Assembly: GCA_032718565.1 (NCBI GenBank) | Contig: JAVGVS010000294.1 | Coordinates: forward strand, 493,356 to 557,355 | Length of the DNA stretch: 64,000 nucleotides | Source: Distichodus sexfasciatus | Lineage: Eukaryota > Chordata > Actinopteri > Characiformes > Distichodontidae | Direction: 5' to 3' | Shown: positions 24,907 to 39,600 of the stretch, one piece after another | How the letters are laid out: each line of letters opens with the position of its first letter | Numbering within the stretch: the first letter of the stretch is position 1 | Position numbers and translations under genes: made by a program | The notes under the pieces: generated by a model | What the model was told of the DNA's origin: nothing | The model's input: only the letters and a program-made list of their open reading frames with translations | Database searches by the model: none

Positions 24907-26022
24907 TTATTTACTTTGTCAGAAGTTGAATAATGTAAGTTAGCCATACAGCTCTAGTATTACCGGTCTTTGTATGAACATGCTTTCGACACAGTTTGCA
25001 GTGTGCGCTACTCTGCTTCGTATCAGACTTTAAGTAGCCAAAATATTTCCAAACTGCGAGTTCTTCTGACCCTTTTTTCTAACAATGTCCTTGTCCTTTG
25101 AGCCTTGCACAGTGTCCATTGAGGTGTCTTTCTATAACGGTATTGCTTGTCATCATTTTTTTTCTATTTTATCTTGTTCGCTCTCCTGACATACTGTCGT
25201 GCACGGCTGCTGTAGCCACAGCTGTAGCATGTGAAAAGCCACGCTTACGTGACGTGAGCTGTAACTCTTTTGCAACCACATGATTGGTTCGGCTGCTCTG
25301 TCCATCAACCTAACTGACGTGAGCGGTAACCACACGATTGGTTCAGCACGGCGCCGTTTTCATTATCGCTGGCTTCTTGTGAAGTCAAAAGGACGTGGAC
25401 GAAATGAATGCTATCGACTTTATATTGACTGCTTCCCAGGCACTGTACGTCAGCTCCCCACTGACCCTTCACAGATGGATCAAATCCAGACGACACATTG
25501 TGTTGTGATGTACTGTGTGCTGTGGTGTGTTCACAATGACAAATTATCACTCACTTTAATCTGAATTTTTATGCATATACTATACTCCACTAAATCTCAA
25601 AGTTTTTATTGTTTAAATAATTTGGGTTTGATTATGTAATATTTATGTAATCTTGATCTATTTTTTCGTAATATTTATGTAATATAGATTTTTTTTTTTA
25701 TATTATCTGTTTTTTCTATCGAGGAAAAGCTATTTATATTTATGTCTTTATCATTTTATCGCCCAGCACTACTTTGGATTAACCCACATTAAGACCGTGA
25801 ATTAAAACATAATGAAAATAGAAATGCTGGTTACAAAGTTTTGCCTATTCTCAGAGGTATTTTCAGCAAACTGCTTCAGACATGTTAATGGGCGCCCATA
25901 GACCTATTTTAACTTGTTGAAAAAAGGGAACAATATGTGACCTTTAACGTAGTAATTTGGTTTTATCCTGTGTCATAAACATCAGCATCAACAGTGTGTG
26001 TTTATTACATAAACATATAGAC

Positions 26023-26475
26023 ACTAGGGATGCAACGGTACAGTGTGCCTACGGTTCAGTACGTATCGCATTTTTTGGTCCACGGTAACGATCCGGTTTC
26101 GGTACGTTAATGTTATCTTAGCTCTAACATCCAGTAGGTTCTTTGTAAAGCTGAAACGATTATTCGAATAATTAGATTACGAAAAATGGTCAAGGCAAAT
26201 TTTCTAGAATCGAAGCTTCGTTTAAGTCATTTTATTCTCTACAGCATGCGCCGCTTGTGTTTCACACAGACGCTTATTAATGACGCACAATATTTTCAGT
26301 GGCGCGATCAAAACGAGAATAGATCCCTCTGTATGTGAAAGTATTTGTGAGATTGCGTGCACGAAAACAGAAGTAAATGCGTAAAAACGCATAAATGGCA
26401 TTTTTTGCGATGTAAACGCGCGCTGACTAACTTCTACTCACCTTACAATAAGCCTAATGACAAATGTATTGTCTC

Positions 26476-26506
<31 letters not shown>

Positions 26507-27386
26507 ATCCGATTACTCAATTAATTGATAAAATAATCGATAGATTATTCGATTACAAAAATAATCATTTGTTGCAGCCCTAGTTCTTTGCCTTTTCTAT
26601 TTCTAGGGCTCAAACAATTATTCAAATAACTTAAATTATTCGATTACAAAAAATGGTTGAGGCAATTTTTCTAGAATCGCTTTGTTTAATTTTCACTGGC
26701 TAGAGCATTTCACAGAAATGCCAAAAGCAGCTCATTTTATAGGCCAAAATGAGTCCGAACTGGTTTGAAATTACCCAAAACTTGTAGTTTTACAAGTAGT
26801 TTTGAGCCAATTTGCATTCATGTTCGCCTATAAAATGAGCTGCTTTTCGACTTTTCAGGGCGAGAACTAGATTTTCTGCAATTCCCTACACGCTGATCAG
26901 TGTCAAGTCACAATAACGTGACGGACGCACTTCAGGGATAAACACTACAAAATATCAATAAATGGCTGTATTGTGAGTAGAACACAGGTTGTTGTGGTTA
27001 GTTATCAGCTGAAATGAGTTTAGTCTATAATAAAGGGGAGATTTGACTGAACTGGAGCGTTTTAGTGAGAACCACGAGCGCTCAAAAACACTGTGCGGGT
27101 GTTTGCACAGCTGACTGGCAAGCCTGCATAATCAGCATTCTAATAAGTTTGCGATGTGCACCCCCTCCCACATTTTAATTCTCATGGATCTGCTTTTATC
27201 TCAAATATGCCATCGTAGCGATGGAGAAATTTAATCCCTGAGATTGCGTCCACAGTGACCATGTTTTAAACAATGTAAGTTTAATGTCGGTCGCACCGAA
27301 CTATCGCGGTTCACCTGGGTGTATGAAATCGAGCAAGGCGTACCAAACAGTTTGGTAAAATACTGAAAACTGTTGTGTCCCTAGTG
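26023..27386. mobile_element. Composite non-autonomous DNA element in ccnk intron 1
   Basis: Ends CACTAGGGATGCAACGGTA (26023) and, in reverse, CACTAGGGACACAACAG (27386) form an imperfect inverted repeat. I could not find a clear target duplication. Nested inside, about 26146-26583, is a second element with ATTCGAATAATTAGATTACG at the left and the opposite phrase, ending in TGCAGCCCTAG, at the right. A related partial copy follows at about 26605-26700, and another AT-rich relative lies at about 32868-32960. No ORF of interest. Confidence 0.55.
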
Positions 27387-27620
27387 CCAACTCTTTTGTG
27401 CTGCTTTTTGTTACTTTTGCTTGGACCCCATCGTTGCCGCTTGCAACTGTTTTTCTTTATACAGTCGTCAAAAAGTGTAAACAGTCTAAATGTCATGTAA
27501 TAGTTTGTTGATTCATTTGGACATGCTTTCTCAATGCTGTGTGCCTTTTTTCCCTATTTAGTGAATGCTGCTGTGAGTAACGGATTCGGTTTTAATACTT
27601 ATAGCATCCCTTCATAACAA

Positions 27621-30600
27621 ATGAAGGAGAACAAGGAGAACTCGACCCCTGGTGGTGTGAGCTCCAATCTGGATCAAATTAAGCCATGTTGGTACTGGGA
27701 CAAGAAAGATCTTGCCCACACACCATCCCAATCTGAGGGCCTGGACCCAGCCACAGAGGCCAGATACAGGAGAGAGGGGGCCAGGTTCATATTCGACGTT
27801 GGAACACGACTGGGACTGTATCCTTTTGCTAAAGGTTTTACCGCTCGCTCTGTGTAGTAGGTATGCTCAAGGTGTGCAAATGTTGACTAGTCACAACGCA
27901 GGACGTTGAAGTCAGGTTAAGGTAAATTAAACCAAGTGTGTCTTGATACAACTTTTTGCTGCTTAATACTAAAGGAAAACTCACCTGCTTCTGATTTTCC
28001 CACACTCCTTTATAAGAGAAGGTTAAAAATGTCTTTTTTTTTCAGGCTTCATCAGTCCAAAGGCATCCACTGTAATTTGATTGGTGACGCTAAATTGCCC
28101 CCATAACGTGTGTTTGTGAGTGTGTGCCCTACGATGTGTTGGCAATCGCAAGGGGTTAAGTGGTTCATAAAATGAATGAATGAAAGTTCCTGACCCTGTA
28201 AAGGTGCCTCTAAAGTACTGATAAGTCCCCAAGCACTGCTCCCCAGGCACTGTACGTCAGCTCCCCACTGACCCTTCATGGATGGGTCAAATCCAGACGA
28301 CACATTGTGTTGTGATGCACTGTGTGCTGTGGTGTGCTCGCAATGACAAATTATCACTCACTTTAATTTGAATTTTTATGCATATATGCTCCCCTAAAGT
28401 TTTTATTGTTTAAATAATTTGGATTTGATTATAGAATATCTATGTAATATTGATTTGGGCCACAATACATATTATGAGGAAAAAAATTATGCAGTGTCAT
28501 TTATTTCATTAAATATGTCACAAGTAAGAAAACCTCATGTGAAAAGTTCTATATTACGTATAATGCTGTTCACATTCTGTTAAAATGATGAGTGGGTCAG
28601 ATTTGGACAGCGATAAATAAATACAAGCCCAAGATGCTTTTAAAGTATACCTCACTACTGTGCCTTTCTCCTTGACTTATGCTTCAACAGGCATTATGAT
28701 ACCTTGGCCACTGGAATTATATATTTCCACCGCTTTTACATGTTTCACTCTTTTAAGCAGTTCCCCAGATACGTAAGTATGCCACTTTTTAGTGTATTTT
28801 GTTTGGGTTTAATTAACTCTGTGTTAAAGTGAATGTTTGGTTTGAAAGTTATCATTAAACTATGATGTAGTATAATCTAGGGGTGGTGAAATTAATCACA
28901 TAATCAGAACATCGCAATGCAGGCGTTGACAATACTGCATCGAATGAATAGCAGACCATAATCGATTATATTGGTTGTTTTCAACCAGTGGTTCTCTGCC
29001 CCTTAGTGGTCTGCAGTGGCACTGCAAGTGGTCAAATTGAGCATTCGCTTTAGGAGTCCTACAAAACCTTCCTCTATTACTGGTGTAAGGATTCATTGAT
29101 TCAGTGATCAACAAACTCATAGCATCAATCCAAAATATAAAACATGTCATTCACTTAAAAAAGTTGGCAGTTGGTGGCGTAACGGTAGGGTGTTCGCCCT
29201 GTGATCAGAAGGGTTCGAATCCAGGGCCGGTAAAGTTACCACTGAGGTACTCATGAGCAAGGTACCGTCCCCAAGCACTGCTCCCCGGGTGCTGCCCTTG
29301 TTAGCTGCCCACTGCTCCTTCACGGATGGGTTAAATACAGAGGTCACATTTCGTTGCGGTGCACTGTGTGCTGTGCTGTGGTGTGTTCACAATGACAAAA
29401 AATAATCACTCACTAAGATATTATACATATTGTATGTTATATTGAGCAGAAGGTCTGTTTTTATTTAAAGAGAAGATTATTTTTCTGTTAAATGTCCATT
29501 TGCGCTCAGGAATAAAAATGTCAAATTTAGGTTCCTTATTATGAGTTCATATCTCATCTGCTGTCAAACCGCTTGGGTGTTGCTATATTTTACAAGAAAA
29601 TAACAACCTGAACGCTTTTCTTGCAAAGAAGAAGGTGAAAGTGCTTGAGTGGCCTCCACAAATTCTGGATCTCAACCCTGTTGAGCACATCTGGGCTGAA
29701 TGCAAAGGAAATGCCCAGTACATCAACCAAGCAACAAACAGCATTTCAAAACATGCTCCACCACACATCGGAGAGCCTTGAAGCCTCCATTTGAAATCTT
29801 GTTGAAAGCATGCCCAGGAGGCCTACGAAATACTGAGCAGGACTTTGTGAACACTCCAATAGCCAGCTGTACAAATAAATGTTTGAAGACAATAAATTGC
29901 ATTTGAAACCAATTGCAGGACATATTTTGAATGCATGTTTTTCTTGATTCTTGGCATACCACACATAATTGTAGCATTTTAGTCTGTTTTGAACGCTTGT
30001 TCTCCATTGAAGACCAATTCCCTTCAGTGTACAAATAATTTTTGGCTACACTGTATAGGACACCCTCTATAGGACTGGCTATATGGTATTTAAAGCCTAA
30101 AAAGACTGTGGTCATTGCACTTGCCTGGTAAATAGTGTGCATTATAAAAGGGATAAAAAGATCATAATACCACAAACATACTAAAGCACCAAGTATAAAT
30201 AAAATTGTGCACTGTGCAGAGGAAGGAGCCTACAATTATGTTTGAAGTGTGAAAGGACAAACTGTTTTGGTGGATTGTGAGATTTGTGCTTTGCATCTTT
30301 AGTTGAATCAAGTTCATAAACCTTTCTTTGGTTTTCTAGGTGACGGGTGCATGCTGCCTGTTCTTGGCTGGTAAAGTTGAGGAGACTCCAAAGAAGTGTA
30401 AAGACATCATCAAAACAGCTCGCAGCCTCCTCAATGATGTGCAGTTTGCCCAGTTTGGGGACGATCCAAAGGTGAGCTCTTGTCAATGGCCCAGGACAGT
30501 ACCTCTGTTCTCTCTTTGGCTGGGGCAAAATTGTCATTGGGTCTTGTGATTTGTGTGATGACAACAGGAAGAAGTTATGGTTTTGGAGAGAATCTTGCTC

Positions 30601-33600
30601 CAGACAATCAAGTTTGATTTGCAAGTGGAACATCCATACCAGTTCCTTCTGCGCTACGCTAAACAACTGAAAGGTAACTATAGTTGTGGCTGCTGGTTAT
30701 GTTTAAAGATCATGCTAGGTATGTTGGTTAATTGCCATTTTTGGTTGCTGTGTCTCACACACTATTGTAATTTGTAGGTGACAAGAACAAAGTGCAGAAA
30801 CTGGTACAGATGGCCTGGACCTTTGTGAATGACAGGTCAGCATCACTTTCCCTATTTCGTTTTCACTCTATATAATGAATATGTGCTTATAATTGCATCT
30901 AAGTTCTCTAGTTGTATTTTCTGTACATGTTCTCTAACTTGTGTTTGTGAATTGGTATGAACATTTTTCCATATTTTTAGAGCAAATGCAAAAGTCTGTT
31001 GCCAGTTCACTAGCAAATGCCATTTCCAAAAGAGAAGCAATGGAAATTATGGGTAAAGTTGGCATGAACCCTTAGCAGAAATTACCTTTAGTTTTCAGCT
31101 GTTTTGTGACGGAAGTTTTCATTTGTTCTAGGTGGATAAAGAAGAGGGAGGGGGATTCTAGAGCTGTAATAATTGTTTCCTTTTTAGAATTAGACTACCT
31201 CTGATTCTCACACTAAACGGATCAGGGTGTGTAAGTCACTTAAGTCAGTATTGCCAAATCGGCAGCTGAATCGTTAGTTTTTTATAGAAGAAGGTATACG
31301 TGGCTTGTGATGGGAATAAATGCACTTCCAAATATATGACAAAGTATCAAGACAAGGCTACCAGAGTGGTATTTTGAAGTGGCACTAGAGGAAGTTACTG
31401 TGTGTAGAGTAAGTTAACTGGCGGATTCACTCGTGACTGTGTGTGCTTCGAGGAGCGCTAACCCGCTCGTGTGAGTGATTCAGATTCACCTGTATGTTTC
31501 CGGCTCTAGAGGAAGTTAATCGGCAGGTTCAATCATGACTGTGTGTGATTTGTGCTGCGCTACTGATTCAACTAACACAAGTTTTGTAGTCGACAAAGAA
31601 GATTACTTTTATGGCATGTAGCAGATGCTCATTTACTAATTTCAGAGATAGTTTACATGAGTGCAACTTGGGGTTAAGGAGGTCTTGCTCAGGGACCCAA
31701 TGAGTAGTGCTGAAGGTAAGATTGCTAGGGCTAGGGCTGCATGATTCTGGAAGAAATGTAAATCATAATTTTCTGGCACTTTTTTTTTTCAAATTTAAAT
31801 GTTTATTGTAACTTTGATGAAGTGTGGCAGAAAAGGAAGGGGTGGCGTTGCGCTTGAGATTCTTAAAGAAAAAGTATGCCGTGCCAAAATAAACACACGT
31901 TTTTTTCCAACATTAGGCTAACCGATGCAACAACATTTGGTGTAATGTTGACGTGTGTATTATCAACTTCCATACAATAAAATCCATGCAATATTATTTA
32001 CCCCTTTGAAGGCAGCGATTGAAATGTTCGGTGGGAGACCCGAGAGTAAACTGTGATTGTTATAGTCAAACACAGTGTTGTACATCTTAATTTATCAGGT
32101 AATTTGTTAACTGATAATTTTTGGCATTTTTTAAAACAGTGCTCTTGTCTGGAAAAATATAGTTACATCTCCTAACATGTAAACTTGTTTATGAATATAG
32201 AATTTTTCTGTTAATTCCAATCATGTTTTGTAGTGGGGTTTACCTTTTGGAGATTTTGTTTTATATCTGCAAAAAATCTACCAGAGGATGTTTATACTAG
32301 CATTTTTTAAACTCTATAATAGATACTAGGAAAATATTTCCAATATTCAATACTTGCTTTTATACCACAGAGAGAAGATTGACGTAATTAGGAAGCTATT
32401 ATTAAATAATAAAATAATAATAATATTAATAATAATAATAATAATAATTATTATTATTATTATTATATTATTATTATTATTACGCTTTATTACAGTATAA
32501 ACAATAATATAATAAGGATTAGAACATACCAACAATAACATTTATACAACACAATTTTGAAGGTAACATGGTGCACATTTTCTGATCAATTGAAAATGAA
32601 GAAATGCTGACGTTTTGGGCCAATTTGTACTTGTACTTTATTTACGTGTCACTTATGTGTTTTTAAGTTACTTTCACATACAGATGAATCAATAAAATTT
32701 CTGTTAAGTTCAAAGTCTTGTGATTTTGACGCACGTGTTTGGTTTCTGTACATTAAAGGAATTCTGACCTATTCCAAACTAATTAATAAAATTCACTCAA
32801 AATGTGCCTGAAGGCCCACCAGCAGCATCACTTGGCATGTTCTGCCAGCGCGTTGTTGTGCTGTGTAGAGCTGCAACTATCGATTGTTTTTGTAATTGAA
32901 TAATCTATCGATTTTCCTTTCATCGATTAATCGAGTAATCTGATGATTTTTTTTTCCCAACAGAAAAAAGACAGTACCTTTTTTTAGGCTTATTCTAGTG
33001 TGTGTGTAGAAGTTAGCCGTACACGCTTTATGTTGTATTCAGGACGTCCTCCACTACTCAGTGCGTCATTTTAAGCAGCCGTGAACAGCGACGCTGTTTG
33101 TGGCAAAGATGGTACTGGTAATATGAATGAATTAATTCAATACTGTTTTTTATATATCGATTATTATTCGAGCATCATTGTTTTTGACAACCCTATTCTG
33201 CTGGCTAATATCATAACCATACATAGCAAGACGCTGTGCCTTTTTGTAGCTGATGCTTTTAAAAAATAACAGTTAACAAAAAAAGGCAAGTAAGGTGGTG
33301 AATAAAATGCCTGAGACATGACACATCACCACTGCAGTATTTAACTGCAAGTTACTGAGAGCACATTTGCAGAATGTGTTGATCCAAAAACTTTACCTGG
33401 CTGCAATTATATTATGTAGTTCAATGAACATTAACCTGGAAAACTTTATTGTCTTCAGCCTCTGCACAATGCTGTCGCTTCAGTGGGAGCCAGAGATCAT
33501 AGCTGTGGCGGTCATGTACTTGGCTGGTCGCTTGTGCAAGTTTGACATCCAGGAGTGGACGTCCAAGCAGTCGTCTCGTCGCTGGTGGGAACAGTTTGTG

Positions 33601-36600
33601 CAGGACGTCCCTGTAGAGCTCCTGGAGGGTAGGAGCCGCCTTTTATTTTTTATTTACGCAACGTTTAGGACTCTAAATCTTTAAAACTATTATAGGACTG
33701 CCATCTGAAAGTCGGTGATTAAAATATTTGACGGAAGACCTGTGAGTCAACTGTGATTCTTGAAGTGTTTGTATGGCAAAACTTATGAAAGGGATAACAT
33801 TTAAATAAAGTATTAATAAGGAACATCATAAAAATACTGTATATACAGATTTGCTTAAGTCCATGCAATACACTGGTTAAGCAATAAAGGAAGCAGAACA
33901 AGAAGTTTCTTTATCTTCCCCCTTTTTTTATCTTTAATTAATTTTGTAGTTTTTGGGGTAGATACCCCATTCATGACTTAAAAAAGTAAAATCCTATTGA
34001 AAGGACCAAGGCTGTTGCATTTCTTGTTTTGTTTTGGCCGCAAGAGGACACTGTTAAGATTGTAACTGTTGTACTTTCTTCAGGATTTATACATCTAGTT
34101 TTGCAGCGTTACTACAGTGTTCACATATTACAGATGTACAGTGTCAAATAATTTCGTTTTTTCATGCAAAACAAAAACATCCTGCTTCCCATTTTCTTTG
34201 ACTAATCTACAAGATAAGTCTATATAATAGTTCTTAATGTACTTTATTTATTGAATCACAATATATGGTGCATTATTTATGCAGTCACAACTCACTATGA
34301 TGCAGCTCAAAATATAATTACAAACCACTGTTGAATGTGTTTTCTCTTTCACAGACATTTGCCACCAGATCCTGGACCTGTATTCCCAGGGAAAGCAGCC
34401 CATCCCCCAGCAGCCACAGGTGCAGGAGAAAGACAAACCTCCACTTCCCCCTGCAGCGCAACCAAGCCAGTCTGCAACACAGAACCTTGCAGCACCACCT
34501 CCACCCAAGAAAAACTCCCCCCAGGCCAGCCCTCCGCGTCAGCTCAAACGCCAGCGTGTAAGTGGGCCTCTCTCTTCCACTTTCCTTGCAAGTCTGCGGT
34601 GCCGAATGTCTGTTGGTATTAACTTTTAGACAAGGTGAACTCCAGATTCACTGTACTTGGCTGTCACAGCACGGACAATGTACATGTACAGTTAAGGCAG
34701 AGATTTCGCATTAGGAGCCAGGGACATTACAGTAGTGCTGCAACTATTCTATATTATTATGTGATTGCGGTGAACATATTGTTATTTTTATTCCACACAC
34801 TTTTTCTGACCGCTACTCCTACAGTATTTGTGCTAAAAACTTTAGTGCGGGGTGCTTGCATACATATTTTTGACACTTGCTCACATTTGCGAGTTCCGTC
34901 CGTTTTTTCTGGGCCGTTGCCTCCCCCCACCCCCCCATAGATTAACATGGAGCCCAGATATCGACGCTTTACTGCACGGCAGCTGTTCTTCACAAAGCCA
35001 CCAAATTCGTTGTGATTTGAGGGCCCATGGGCCTCTTTGCATATCTGTAACCGCCATGACCGACACTTTTTAATTCTTTTTACTGTCGCTTATTTTTCCC
35101 GTAGGAACCCATTTGTTTTCTCCCATTAAGAATATTGGGACTCAAAAGCTTTCCACCCCAGGCCACCTCACTGAACACGCATCAGAATCTGTTTTGACCC
35201 GCACTCATCTTTTTCTTGCTTTTATCATCCCTTGTTCTTTCCCCATTTCCTTCAATTCATTTTAATCAAAGTCTACTTGGCCAGTTTTTGTCATAGCTAC
35301 AGAACTTGAGCAATCACATTGGCATTTTCTTGCAGAAATGCATCTCTAGTTGTTGTTGTTGTTGTTGTTATTATTATTATTTCTCTGACAAAAAGCATTG
35401 TGCAGCTTGAACCATGAGTTACAGAAGGCAGAAACGTAGGAAAGGTGTGAAACTTGCCATAGGTCAAAAATCATAGCGATCGGTTGATGATTGTGGCTAT
35501 TGAGAATTAAAAAGCGTTTTGACGCAACAGAAATGTATGCAGTCTGATTCAATGCGGCGTGAATGCACAGAACGCATGGTGACGACACATTCGCCAGAAG
35601 ACTGTCAGATACCGGTACAGTTCTAAAAGTTTTCAGCTGTACTGTTGCGCAGAAAGACAGCTTTGTGCTCCGTCAGTGCTGAACACGCTGCCATTACTAA
35701 GCATCTGTGCTGTTATAATTTCAACTTGATAGAATTTAGCAAAGAAAGAGGAAGTGAGGAACCAAGCAATGCAGGGAGAGATAGCTTGTCACCCGAATGT
35801 AGTTCCGTTCCTACCTAATCGGGACAGTCAGGTCGGTTGTAAAAAAAAAAAAGACCAAAGTGAGAGACAGTGTAGATTTGCAGCGCAATAATAAAAACTA
35901 AAATTTGGAACAGCCAATCCACCAGCAGCTTTCGTCTTTTGAAGGCTAGCCTTATTAACACGCGGGCGTTTATTTTGCCAGGTATACGAAGATATAACTG
36001 AATCAAGTTGGTTAAAGAAAGATTTAGGAATAAAAATTGGTAAGGCCTGAAAAAGGTACAGGAATTTAGGAAGGATGGTCATCCTAATTGAATTGATATG
36101 TCCAACGAGAGACAGAGACAGGGGTGACCACTGTGGTGATGTTTATTTATTCCCATGTAGCAAAGTCATTAAATTCTCTTTAAATAAATCTTTAAATTTT
36201 CTTGTAATAGAAACACCCAAATAAGGAAACTTATCTTTCTGAATTTTAAAAGGCATATTGGTATAGTCTAAGGCACGTGCTTCATTATTGATGGGGAAAA
36301 GCTCACTCTTTTGTAGATTTAATTTATAACCCAAAAGCCGTCCAAACTGACTGAGCAATGAAAGGGCACAAGGCAATGAAGTATTAGGATTAGAAACAAA
36401 GAGCAACAGGTCATCAGCATACAGCGAAACTTTGTGCTCCATGTTATTCCTCCATACACCAGCTATATCCTTGCAGTCACGAAAAGCTGCAGCAAGTGGT
36501 TCAATGGCCAAATCAAAAAGCAGTGGGCTTAGCAGGCACCGCTGGCGGGTTCCATGATGCAGATGAAATGATATGGATTGCTGAACATTAGTACGAATTG

Positions 36601-39600
36601 AAGCAGATGGATGCATGTACAGTATTTTGATCCACGAAATGAAACCCGGTCCGAAACCAAAATGATCTAATACAGAAAATAAATAGTTCCATTCAATGCG
36701 ATCAAATGCTTTCTCTGTGTCAAAAGATACAACACATTCAGGAACCTTCTCAGCAGGTGAATAAATGATGTTCAAAACACGTCTATTCACGTATATTAAA
36801 ATAGGAATGTCTGCCCTTAATAAAACCAGTCTGATCTTTGAGTATGACGCTAGGAAGAACATTCTCAACCTACGAGCTAAGGCCTTTGCTAAGATCTTAG
36901 CATCCATGTTCAGTAATGAAATAGGGCGATAGGAAGCACAGTCTATAGGATCTTGCCCTCTTTTCACAATTAAAGTAATACAAGCCTCAGTGAAGGATTG
37001 AGGGAGAGAACCTCGACTACAGGATACAGATAGAACTAAGTGAAGCTGTTGGGAGAGCAACGAAGAGAACTTTTAAAAAAATTCTGCTGGGAAGCCGTCA
37101 GGGCTTGGACACTTTCCAGACTGTGTTGACAAAATAGCAGAAATTATTTCCCCCTGACATATTGGCTCTTCCAGTCTTTTCATATGTTCTGAGGATATTT
37201 TGGGAATGTTGAGTTTGTAAAAAAAGCCAGCAATTACATTATGATCTACTTGACACTCTGAGGTATAAAGCTGGGTGTAGAAATCTCAATGTTTCATTAA
37301 TTTGTAGATAATCACACGTCACCTGACCTTTTTGCCATTTAGATTTTGGAAATATTTTGGTTTGCTTTAAAGCCTTTGAGTTGATTAGCCAACAGTTTGT
37401 CAGATTCGTCTCCATGTATGTAAAACATAGCTGAATTCTTGCTTTTAAAAAATAAGGCTGAGTGAGTTGTGAGCAGATAAAATTTAGTTTTAAGTTCTAA
37501 GCGTTTTTTGTAAAGATGGGTACTCTTAGTTTGGGCATATAGCCTATCAATCTCCCCAATTTGTTGGGCTAGGTCAGACCGCTCTTTATAGGATTTACGT
37601 TTTAATTGTGCAGTATATGCTATTATCTGCCCTCTAAGATAGGCCTTAAGAGCATCCCATACTATTAAACTAGAGATTCCAGGGGTCATATTAGTGGAGA
37701 GAAAAAAGGCTATTTCAGTTTCCATAAATTTAACAAAATCGTCATTTGACAGTAGAGTGGAGTTAAATCGCCACTGCCTGCTCCTTTGTGTAAGGCCAGG
37801 AAGCATCATGGACAAGGTAAGCGGGGCATGGTCAGAAATAACAATACTCAGAAGTACAGGAATAGACCGAAGGAATAAGCTGATTATCAATGAGAAAGTA
37901 ATCAATTCGAGAATATGTATGGTGAACATGCCAAAAGAAGGAATATTCCCTGTCATTTGGATGTAGGGAACGCCATACATCGCTGACCCCATAATCAGAC
38001 AAAAAGGCTTGAATTATAGAGGCTGATTTGCTTATTGTACATATGTTGGTAGAGGATCTATCTAAAACCGGATCTAAACAGCAATTAAGATCAGGGAATG
38101 AGGGAATATGTATTGAGGTCTGGCAGTAGTGAGAACAACTGTTCAAAAAACCTCATCATCAAAATAAGGGGCGTATACATTCACAAGTACTACCTGTATG
38201 TTAAACAGCTTTCCAGTAACAGTCACATATCGGCCAAACTTGTCAGAAACAATATTATGCAGTTCAAAAGGAACATTTTGGTTAATTAGAATTGAAACCT
38301 GCCTAGCTTTAGCTAAGAAAGAAAGCCACTTTCTTGTTCCACTGGGCAGCATAAGACAAAGTCGGGCCAGATAGAGCAAAGCAGGTTTCAGTCCTCTTTT
38401 GTAAAGTTCCGCCATGACGTCTTTGTATTGCACCCGCTGGTTAAGTACTTCAGGGCTGTAGTCTTCTAAGACACGAATTGGCTGGCTGCGGAACGTAAGC
38501 TGACCTTTGCCTCTCTGATAAGAAGCTCCTTAGTCTGGTATCGGTGCAGGCGAAGAATGACCGGTTGCGGTCACTGACCAGCGGCCAGTTTGGCTATAAG
38601 GGAGCGATGAGCCCTGCCAATTTCAGGGCGGGATGGCAACGTATCACTCCCAAATACCTCGCACAACAAACCTAAAAAAGAAATCTGTGGGGCGACCGCC
38701 TTCAACAGATTCGGGTATACCCAGCAGCCGTATGTTCTGACGTCTGCTTCGACCTTCCAGGTCTGTAACTTTAGCCTTCAAGCCAATGTTGTCATCGCGC
38801 AGGTTGCCACAGACGTTTTCCAAATCCAAAACCCGCTGACTAAGGTCCTCTGCAGCAAGTTCTAGAGAGGACAGTTGCTGACTTTGGTCTTCCACGGAGA
38901 GTTGTATTTGGTCTAGTTTTGAGTCGAGCGTATTAAAGGATGCTCGGAACTCGGTGGCTAACGCGTCTCGCGATGCTGCTCGAACAGCGCGGTGATAGCC
39001 TCAAGCGTTAGCCCCGAGTCATCAAGTATAGCTTAATCGAGAAATAGTTCGGAAAAAAAGAGATAAAGCTGTGTTTAACGTATAAAAAGTAGAGGCCGGC
39101 ATGGTCAAAGATGAAAAGTTTACCGGAGCACTCTCACACCCCATCAACGTGTCCATAAAAGGGAAATTTTGACTGAACTGAAGTTTTGTGAGTAATACCA
39201 CGAGTGCCCGCGCGGCGTTTACATCGCGAAGAATGTTCTGTAATTTATACGCGCTTACGCTTTCACTTCTGTTTTTGTGCACAGAATAACAGAACCTGTG
39301 CTATTTTTCTACGGAACAAAGTCGTTTGCTTCCAGAAGTGGAAGAGTAAAAAGATACTTACCCTGCAACTAATCTGCTCTAAAACAGTAGAATGACAGGC
39401 TAGAATAATGGATAATGCTAAGAAAACTCTCCAGGCGCACCATGCTCTCGCATGAAGATTGATGGTACATCAGCAAATCAGCTGTCGGACTGGGGAGGGG
39501 CTTAGCATTTATCCTCCTTTAGTTGCTACCCTAATTTGCAGTTCCGGTAGTTGGATAAATGCTAAACCCTGCCCAATCCGACAGCTGATTCGGCGATGCA

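Larger units (their letters stand above)
21802..25771. mobile_element. Non-autonomous hAT-type element, copy 2, split by a younger hAT
   Basis: Ends are TAGGGGTGGATGATA (left) and CGCCCAGCACTA (right), imperfectly inverted. The flanks carry an 8-bp target duplication with one mismatch, CTTTAGAT at 21794-21801 and CTTTGGAT at 25772-25779. The interior matches copy 1 (2860-4302). It is interrupted at 21973-24906 by a complete hAT element. A SINE-like piece at about 25428-25660 lies in its right part. Confidence 0.8.

Noticed and set aside
29163..29235. tRNA gene
   Set aside because: A and B boxes are present but no complete cloverleaf or acceptor stem follows; the sequence continues into a SINE body with other copies in the window.
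34248..34629. Several overlapping ORFs around ccnk exon 7
   Set aside because: Only the frame joined in phase to the flanking ccnk exons (IPQQPQVQEKDKPPLPP) is supported; the others are shadows.
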